Source of the DNA: Pseudoflavitalea sp. G-6-1-2
GTDB taxonomy: Bacteria; Bacteroidota; Bacteroidia; Chitinophagales; Chitinophagaceae
Assembly (NCBI RefSeq): GCF_012927185.1
Contig: NZ_JABBGB010000003.1
Location: forward strand, 186,001 to 250,000
Direction of reading: 5' to 3'
DNA length: 64,000 nucleotides
Position 1 is the first letter of the stretch; every line of letters begins with the position of its first letter. The notes below the pieces were generated by a model. The model worked only from the letters and a program-made list of their open reading frames with translations, was not told the origin of the DNA and did no database searches. Made by a program: the position numbers and the translations under genes. This document shows positions 58,816-64,000 of this stretch, piece by piece.

Positions 58816-60576
58816 ATGTTGGAAAAAGCCACTATGTCTACGCTGCTGGGCGATAGGATGAAAGATCTGTTCAGCGGATTTGTAAAAGAGTTCAATGCAG
58901 AGGTGCTGCACCTTGTAAAAAATCAATTGCTCGAATATCAGGTAGAGGAATATAACCGGAATGCGATGGTGAAAACCTTGTTGCATCGGGTGCATCCGAT
59001 GAGGTTGAAAGATATTTATCAGCCTTTGTTTATTCAAAGAGGAAGGAAAGAACTGTACAGTATTTCCGACATACCCAAAATTGAAAGACGGATCGATACG
59101 GAGCATGCCAAAGAGCTGTTTCTGTATTCACAATGCATTACACTTATCGGAGATGCAGGCTGCGGCAAAAGTACCATCGTGCGCCACCTGTTTCTGGATT
59201 GCATCGATGCCTCTTTCAAAATTCCCATTAAGATAGAACTCCGGTACCTGAACGATTTTGAAGGAAGCCTGATCGACTACATCAAAGAAAAGGTTTTCAG
59301 GTTTCAGAAACTGGCTACCAATGAACGGATCATCGAACGATTGATGAGTTCTGGTGATTTTGTGTTTTTCCTTGATGGATTCGACGAAATAAAAAGCAGC
59401 ATCAGGGAAAAAGCTTCCAAAGAAATAGATGATCTGGTGAAGCTGTACAGCAAGAATTGCTTCCTGCTCACAACAAGGCCGTACACCAATGTTGAAATGA
59501 TGCCCATGTTCATCAATTTCGACGTTTGCGAAATGCAGGGAGATGAGATCATCACCTTCATCAGAAAGCAATTTCCGGTTGCGGAAAGTGAGTTGGCTGA
59601 ACGTATCATCGAAACAGTGAAACAAAGGGATAAGGCAGCTTATACCAGTTTTCTCAGCAATCCTTTACTGCTTTCCATGTTCATTCTTTCGTATCAATCC
59701 AATGCAGAGATCCCCAACAGGAAAAGTGGGTTTTACAATCAGGTATTTGATACGTTATATTCCATGCACGATAGTCTCAGTAAGCTAGGATACGTAAGAG
59801 AAAAGGAAAGTGAGCTCTCGAAAGACCAGATTGTTGAAGTACTGAAATTGTTCTCTTTTCTGAGTTACAATGATGAGAAGTTTCTGTTCAGTGTACTGTA
59901 TGCGAATGGAAGGTTGAATTTCATCAAAGAAAAGAAAGACAGTCTTGCATTCGATAACAGCAAACTGTTGTATGATCTGCAGGTAAATCTCGGAATTCTG
60001 AAGGCAGAAGGAGTGGATCTTGCTTTTCCGCACAGAGCATTGCAGGAATATTTTTCGGCATTGTATATTGCTTCGCTCCTCGAACCCAACAAGCAGCGCA
60101 TCTATGAAAAACTGCAGGAGAAATACAACGATTGGGGCTTGCTGCCTGCACATGCCAATTACTACGAACTCCTGTATGAGCTGGATCAGAAATGCTTTCT
60201 GGAGTATCTTGCCATACCGGTTTTTGAAAAGCTTCAACAGATGCTGGAGCCCGATCAGGCACTACTGCTGTTATCTGATGGTGCACTCAGGGAAGAATTT
60301 TATTCGGTGATAATGAAAGTAGCTTTTGAGCTTCATCATATTATTACCATTCCTGCTTATCTGACCATTACCAAACTGAGAACACTGGTTACACAGGGAG
60401 CGCAAATAAATCCGGAGGATGTGAGTCATCATAAGTTAATGAGGAAAGCTTTCGATGTGGAATTAAACAGGTCGAGAGAGGCGTTGAATGAGCGATTGCA
60501 GTTCTTCCGTGATTTCATCGAAACAGAAAAGCAAACCGAATCAGCCATTGTTTCCTATATGGATATTCCAGGTTGA
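58816..60576 (+). CDS. Free-standing NACHT-domain NTPase
   Basis: A 586-residue cytoplasmic STAND-class ATPase. Walker A GDAGCGKST is at 112-120, Walker B FVFFLDGFDEI at 182-192, and the sensor-like arginine is in LLTTRPY (R221). The N-terminal 95 residues form a short helical region (MLEKATMSTLLGDRMKDLF) without a recognised effector domain, and residues 330-586 are helical, with HRALQEYFSALYIAS (about 415) typical of the NACHT C-terminal winged-helix/helical part. There are no LRR, TPR or WD40 repeats. Bacterial NACHT proteins (bNACHT) include anti-phage factors, but this copy sits among housekeeping genes. Alternative start M7 is possible. Terminator hairpin at 60585-60624. Confidence 0.87.
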   Translation: MLEKATMSTLLGDRMKDLFSGFVKEFNAEVLHLVKNQLLEYQVEEYNRNAMVKTLLHRVHPMRLKDIYQPLFIQRGRKELYSISDIPKIERRIDTEHAKELFLYSQCITLIGDAGCGKSTIVRHLFLDCIDASFKIPIKIELRYLNDFEGSLIDYIKEKVFRFQKLATNERIIERLMSSGDFVFFLDGFDEIKSSIREKASKEIDDLVKLYSKNCFLLTTRPYTNVEMMPMFINFDVCEMQGDEIITFIRKQFPVAESELAERIIETVKQRDKAAYTSFLSNPLLLSMFILSYQSNAEIPNRKSGFYNQVFDTLYSMHDSLSKLGYVREKESELSKDQIVEVLKLFSFLSYNDEKFLFSVLYANGRLNFIKEKKDSLAFDNSKLLYDLQVNLGILKAEGVDLAFPHRALQEYFSALYIASLLEPNKQRIYEKLQEKYNDWGLLPAHANYYELLYELDQKCFLEYLAIPVFEKLQQMLEPDQALLLLSDGALREEFYSVIMKVAFELHHIITIPAYLTITKLRTLVTQGAQINPEDVSHHKLMRKAFDVELNRSREALNERLQFFRDFIETEKQTESAIVSYMDIPG

Positions 60577-60584
60577 GCCTGAAC

Positions 60585-60624
60585 TAAAAAAAGAACGTCC
60601 CGATGTGCATCGGGACGTTCTTCT
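60585..60624 (-). terminator. Bidirectional terminator between NACHT and glutamate dehydrogenase genes
   Basis: A perfect 14-bp stem (60592-60605 with 60608-60621, 2-nt loop TG). On the minus strand it is followed by CTTTTTTTAG, a good T tract for gdhA, lying 22 bp after its stop. On the plus strand the tract TTCTTCTA is weaker. Confidence 0.9.
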
Positions 60625-60646
60625 ATTGTAAAACAAGCATAAACAA

Positions 60647-62056
60647 CTATGGGAAGATACCCAGTTCAGCATAGCTGGTTCCTACCTTGTTGATCGCAAC
60701 CAGGTAAGCGGCAGTACGCATATCAGGAATCTCCGGATTTGCTTTCCATGCGTCCATGATCTCGCGGGTAGCGGTGATCATAGTTTCTTCCAGACCGCTG
60801 CGAACGAGGTCAACCTCTTCTGGTCCGTGCATGATCAGCTCTTTTTCACGGTCACCTACTTTCTTACCAGTGAGACCTTCGATTTGTCCGAGGATCTGTC
60901 CGTTCAGGTTTTCAGTGAAACGTTTTTCCATACGTCCGTAACGAACGTGGCTGAGGTTTTTCAACCATTCGAAGTAAGATACAGTTACGCCACCTGCATT
61001 GAGGTACATATCCGGAACAACCAGTGCACCTTTCTTAGCGAGGATCTCATCCGCTTCGGGAGTGAGAGGTCCGTTGGCAGCTTCACCGATGATCTTTGCT
61101 TTTACGCGTGGAGCATTCTCTCCGTTGATCACGTTCTCGAGTGCAGCAGGGATCAGGAGATCACACTCCATTTCCAGTGCATCTGTATTTTTAGCGAAGT
61201 TGGTAGCGCCGGGGAAGTTGAGGATAGAACCGGTTTTTTTACGGTGTTCAACTACTGCGTCTACATCGAGGCCATCATTGTTGAAGATAGCGCCTTCGTA
61301 TTCTGCGAGGGCAACCACTTTAGAACCTGCTTCGGTGAAGAATTTAGCAGTGTGGTAGCCTACGTTACCGAGACCTTGCACTACTACTTTTTTACCTTCA
61401 ACGCCGGTTGTTAAACCGAGTCTGTCCATTACGTCTTTCATGTTGCACACTTCGCGCAGACCATAGAAAACACCGAGACCGGTAGCTTCACGACGACCGC
61501 GAACACCACCCTGTGTTACGGGTTTACCGGTTACGCAACCAAGTGCATCGATTTCACCAGGACGCATGCTCTGGTAAGTATCAACGATCCATGCCATCTC
61601 ACGCTCGCCTGTACCGTAGTCAGGAGCAGGAACGTCGATGCCAGGTCCGATGAAGTTCTTCTTGATCAGCTCAGACGTATAACGACGGGTGATCTTCTCT
61701 AATTCGTATGGAGTGTATTTTTTCGGGTCGATTGTGATACCACCTTTTGCGCCTGCGAATGGTACGTTCACGATGGCACATTTGTAGGTCATGAGCGCTG
61801 CGAGTGCCATTACCTCATCGAGGTTAACGCTCATAGCGAAACGGATACCACCTTTACAAGGCAGTTTGTGATGTGAGTGCTGAACGCGGTAAGCTTTAAC
61901 AACCTCGATCTTGTCTCCGATTTTCACGGGAAAGTGCATACGGTAAACTGCGTTACACTGTTTGATCTGTTCAAGGATACCTGGATCCCATTTTGTGAAC
62001 TTAGCGGCTTTGTCAAAACTTTTCTCCACCGCTCCAAAAAAACTGTACTCTGACAT
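60647..62056 (-). CDS. Glu/Leu/Phe/Val-family dehydrogenase (glutamate dehydrogenase)
   Basis: A 469-residue amino-acid dehydrogenase. Active-site elements are in [19 protein letters not shown], the lysine motif of [13 protein letters not shown], and [20 protein letters not shown]; the nucleotide-binding Rossmann fold has [13 protein letters not shown]. The enzyme most likely interconverts glutamate and 2-oxoglutarate with NAD(H) or NADP(H), linking nitrogen assimilation to the TCA cycle (sucAB in this window). The cofactor cannot be fixed from sequence. Size is in the normal range (about 420-475). The start is the first ATG in [15 protein letters not shown]. Downstream of ccmD on the same strand after 54 bp. 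Confidence 0.93.
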   Translation of the reverse strand: MSEYSFFGAVEKSFDKAAKFTKWDPGILEQIKQCNAVYRMHFPVKIGDKIEVVKAYRVQHSHHKLPCKGGIRFAMSVNLDEVMALAALMTYKCAIVNVPFAGAKGGITIDPKKYTPYELEKITRRYTSELIKKNFIGPGIDVPAPDYGTGEREMAWIVDTYQSMRPGEIDALGCVTGKPVTQGGVRGRREATGLGVFYGLREVCNMKDVMDRLGLTTGVEGKKVVVQGLGNVGYHTAKFFTEAGSKVVALAEYEGAIFNNDGLDVDAVVEHRKKTGSILNFPGATNFAKNTDALEMECDLLIPAALENVINGENAPRVKAKIIGEAANGPLTPEADEILAKKGALVVPDMYLNAGGVTVSYFEWLKNLSHVRYGRMEKRFTENLNGQILGQIEGLTGKKVGDREKELIMHGPEEVDLVRSGLEETMITATREIMDAWKANPEIPDMRTAAYLVAINKVGTSYAELGIFP

Positions 62057-62110
62057 GATTAAGCTATTTAAAAGTGAATGGGTGAATGTGGATGCAATAA
62101 CGCAATCTTG

Positions 62111-62329
62111 CTACGAATGTTTTTCGAGCTTCGAAATCTTCCTGTCTAACCGTATGATGTATACGTACAGACCGAGAAGAATGGTTACTATCACAGCCAC
62201 AACCACATATATTTTTCCATCGGCCCGCAATCCGGTAGACTGAGCGGTTGCCGTATCGTTAGCAGTATCCTGTGCTGTGGCGATAAACACCAGCAGCATG
62301 GACAACAAGGTTGTGATAAATTTCTTCAT
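62111..62329 (-). CDS. ccmD: CcmD-family small membrane protein
   Basis: A 72-residue protein with an N-terminal signal-like hydrophobic segment (residues 2-18), a Thr/Ala-rich spacer, and one membrane helix (about 39-59, KIYVVVAVIVTILLGLYVY) followed by a basic/acidic helix (IRLDRKISKLEKHS). This is the pattern of CcmD, which in the System I cytochrome c maturation pathway helps release haem-bound CcmE from CcmC. It is 6 bp downstream of ccmC on the same strand, which supports the assignment strongly. The family's usual length is 50-75. Confidence 0.85.
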   Translation of the reverse strand: MKKFITTLLSMLLVFIATAQDTANDTATAQSTGLRADGKIYVVVAVIVTILLGLYVYIIRLDRKISKLEKHS

Positions 62330-62335
62330 GAGTAA

Positions 62336-63046
62336 TTAGCTGAAATGTTTTTTGTCTTCGAGGGTTTTAATGCGCACATTCAATGTGCTGATCCAGGTTC
62401 CAAGGAGGGTCCAGCCCAATACTGCAGGCCAGAATACCACACGCATGGTGGGATCGAGTGAGTCGCCGCCGAAGCCGGGATTGCCTTCTACGCCTTTACC
62501 GCCTGGATGCAGTGATTCTACCATGCGCGGCAATACCATGATCATTGGTATGTAAATGAAATACGCGAAAATATTGTACACTGCTGCAACACGACCTCTC
62601 TTATCCAGATCGGTCATCGAATTGCGCAGCACGAAATAGGCTAAATAGATCAGCAGTGCGATGGCTGCACCCAGCTGTTTGGGATCGTTGTTCCATGGCG
62701 CTCCCCAGGTGTAGTTGGCCCAGATCATTCCGGTTATCAATCCCAGTACACCCATTACAGAACCGGTTCTTGCAAACTCGGTAGCCATAATATCATAATG
62801 AGGTTTTGGCTTGCGGAGGTACATAATAGAATATACCAGCGACACTGTTACCAGTATCAGCTGACCAAACCACATGGGTACATGGAAGAACAGGTTGCGG
62901 ATGGTTTCATACAAATTACCAATGGTTGGCACTTTGATGAGAAGACCTGCAATGAAAGTGTAGAGCAGTAAAACGATACTTAGTATTTTCCACCAGTACT
63001 GGCGCATAGATTCCGGTTCAATTAGAATTATCGGATCGTTGGCCAT
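62336..63046 (-). CDS. ccmC: Cytochrome c biogenesis protein CcmC
   Basis: A 236-residue inner-membrane protein with six predicted helices. The WWD-like signature is visible in WANYTWGAPWNNDPK, a conserved histidine lies in FFHVPMWFGQL and another in ESLHPGGKG; these coordinate haem, which CcmC loads on CcmE. It functions with CcmAB in System I maturation, needed for the di-haem cytochrome at 6011-7393. ccmD follows at 6 bp. A TAATTTTG box at 63099-63106 would be its own promoter in the 228-bp gap after ccmB. Confidence 0.92.
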   Translation of the reverse strand: MANDPIILIEPESMRQYWWKILSIVLLLYTFIAGLLIKVPTIGNLYETIRNLFFHVPMWFGQLILVTVSLVYSIMYLRKPKPHYDIMATEFARTGSVMGVLGLITGMIWANYTWGAPWNNDPKQLGAAIALLIYLAYFVLRNSMTDLDKRGRVAAVYNIFAYFIYIPMIMVLPRMVESLHPGGKGVEGNPGFGGDSLDPTMRVVFWPAVLGWTLLGTWISTLNVRIKTLEDKKHFS

Positions 63047-63098
63047 TGTGCATCATATACGCGTTTAGGGTAATCGCCAACTACCTGATTAGGTGGGG

Positions 63099-63106
63099 CA
63101 AAATTA
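63099..63106 (-). promoter_or_regulatory. Putative -7 box of ccmC
   Basis: TAATTTTG on the minus strand matches TAnnTTTG and would start transcription near 63092, about 46 nt before the ATG at 63046. A near-match TTTCG lies about 19 nt upstream. The rest of the gap to ccmB (63107-63274) shows nothing recognisable. Confidence 0.45.
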
Positions 63107-63274
63107 GGGGATGAGATAGTAAATGCGAAATAATGACTGCTAAAACACGAAAAATGAACAAACCGGCTGATTTTGGGAAAATGATTGACGATAAACCCTG
63201 TAAATGCCGGATTTGCTGAACGATAAGTTCAAAAAGTTGAAAAAAATTGAATGGAATCGAGTGTAAAGAATACG

Positions 63275-63967
63275 CTAATCTTTCCAGAGGAAGGGGAAAA
63301 GTATCACTGCAAGCACAATTACCAGCACATCCAGGCCCGTCAGCAGCATTATTAATTGGCCGAGTCCGGACTGAATTACATCTGCAAACGCCACCGAAGA
63401 GATCTTCATCAGCAGCATCAGTTGCGGAATGATGAGGGGAAAACCCATGATGGCCATCATCGCTGCATTCTGCTGCGCCCTCGCGGCAATGGCTGCGAGA
63501 AAGGTAAAAACCAGGCTGATGCTGAATCCGCCGAGGCAAACGATACCGGTAAATCTCCAGGGGTTGGAAATGGGGTTACCCAGCAGTAAAAAGAAAAGGC
63601 CCATGCTCACGAGGCTCATCACAATCATCAGTACCGCATTGAAAAGGAGTTTGGAAAGCACAAAGTCGCGCGCGCCTGCGATGGTGTAGAAGTAGAGCAT
63701 CCTTCCGCGGCTCTCTGCCAGAAAGCTTTTGGCTACTGCATTTACGCAGATGAAAAGCTGAATCATCCAGAAAAGGCCGTTCCAGACTTTATCTTCCGGG
63801 TGTTCCATGGCCAGGTTCAGTACAAAGATGGTGCTGGCCACGTAAAGGATCACTCCATAAAAAGTGTATTGCTGCCTTACTTCGAGCAGCAGGTCTTTTT
63901 TGAAGAGGGTGAGTATGGAATGCAATGAGTTGATAACCGACAGATTGATGTTGCGCGAAATTAACAT
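63275..63967 (-). CDS. ccmB: Haem exporter subunit CcmB
   Basis: A 230-residue inner-membrane protein with six hydrophobic helices. The sequence opening HSILTLFKKDLLLEVRQQYT and FLAESRGRMLYFYTIAGARD, where the conserved polar loop joins helices, matches CcmB, the membrane subunit of the CcmAB ABC complex. The ATG at 63967 is preferred to an in-frame TTG at 63979, since MLISRNINLSV begins the better-fitting N terminus; the true start could lie slightly downstream (M further in is not evident). The expected ccmA gene is not in the window and may lie beyond the right edge. Confidence 0.88.
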   Translation of the reverse strand: MLISRNINLSVINSLHSILTLFKKDLLLEVRQQYTFYGVILYVASTIFVLNLAMEHPEDKVWNGLFWMIQLFICVNAVAKSFLAESRGRMLYFYTIAGARDFVLSKLLFNAVLMIVMSLVSMGLFFLLLGNPISNPWRFTGIVCLGGFSISLVFTFLAAIAARAQQNAAMMAIMGFPLIIPQLMLLMKISSVAFADVIQSGLGQLIMLLTGLDVLVIVLAVILFPFLWKD

Positions 63968-64000
63968 TAAAGCGGTCAACTGCTGATTATTTCCTTACTT

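Noticed and set aside
1-64000. tRNA, rRNA or CRISPR loci
   Set aside because: No TpsiC-loop-like motifs in credible cloverleafs, no rRNA sequence and no regularly spaced repeats were found by reading; a tRNAscan or CRISPR search was not possible.

Overview
The window looks like a stretch of chromosome from a member of the Bacteroidota, most likely the Chitinophagaceae or a close relative. The evidence is family content (DUF5916, head-GIN/DUF2807, a short AMP nucleosidase, the ligase-associated DNA-damage helicase/PdeM pair, many SxxC-type lipoproteins) and promoters of the Bacteroidota type (TTTG, about 20 nt, TAnnTTTG). Gene starts were moved to the conserved ATG where an upstream extension was not credible (A2M, AhpD-like, mnmA, second M14 peptidase, one lipoprotein, ccmB). 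I saw no rRNA, tRNA, CRISPR array, transposase, integrase or prophage gene.

Layout. 0-3.5 kb: tail of a DUF5916 protein, a small membrane protein, an HDAC-like deacetylase with PdeM, and a lower-GC two-gene unit of unknown function. 3.5-13.6 kb: Lhr-like DEXH helicase, di-haem cytochrome, type I periplasmic-binding-fold lipoprotein/secreted protein, guaA, a head-GIN lipoprotein and pbpC. 13.8-20.5 kb: an alpha-2-macroglobulin lipoprotein divergent from pbpC, then an ECF41-like sigma factor with its usual AhpD-like partner. 20.6-31 kb: M14 peptidase, rpsT, sucA-sucB, an RsmB-like methyltransferase, two tandem paralogous beta-rich proteins, an SRPBCC protein. 31-46 kb: lipoproteins, mnmA, a second M14 peptidase, ssb, a divergent YkuD-like protein, a TIM-barrel isomerase-like lipoprotein, an Ldh-type dehydrogenase, aspartate kinase, an esterase. 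45.7-64 kb: a GT4 glycosyltransferase, queA, a 1305-residue TraB/GumN protein, a fused dipeptide-type ABC ATPase, AMP nucleosidase, an HsdR-N-like nuclease-fold protein, DUF2339, two GNATs, a free-standing NACHT NTPase, glutamate dehydrogenase, and ccmD-ccmC-ccmB.

Most genes are housekeeping or envelope functions. Modules that plausibly work together are sucA-sucB (TCA cycle), pbpC with A2M (periplasmic wall repair/protease trapping), ECF41 sigma with AhpD-like protein, helicase with PdeM (DNA damage), and ccmBCD (cytochrome c maturation).

The most unusual feature is a family of three intergenic palindromic elements of 147-158 bp (36301-36447, 38833-38990, 45539-45694). They share a conserved core, but their outer arms differ completely in sequence while each stays self-complementary, and a core base pair covaries (C-G, A-T, G-C). 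Each lies 19-36 bp beyond an intrinsic terminator. I do not recognise this family. Other points of interest are the two-gene unit at 2652-3489, the YkuD-like protein at 36481-37773 and the NACHT protein at 58816-60576.
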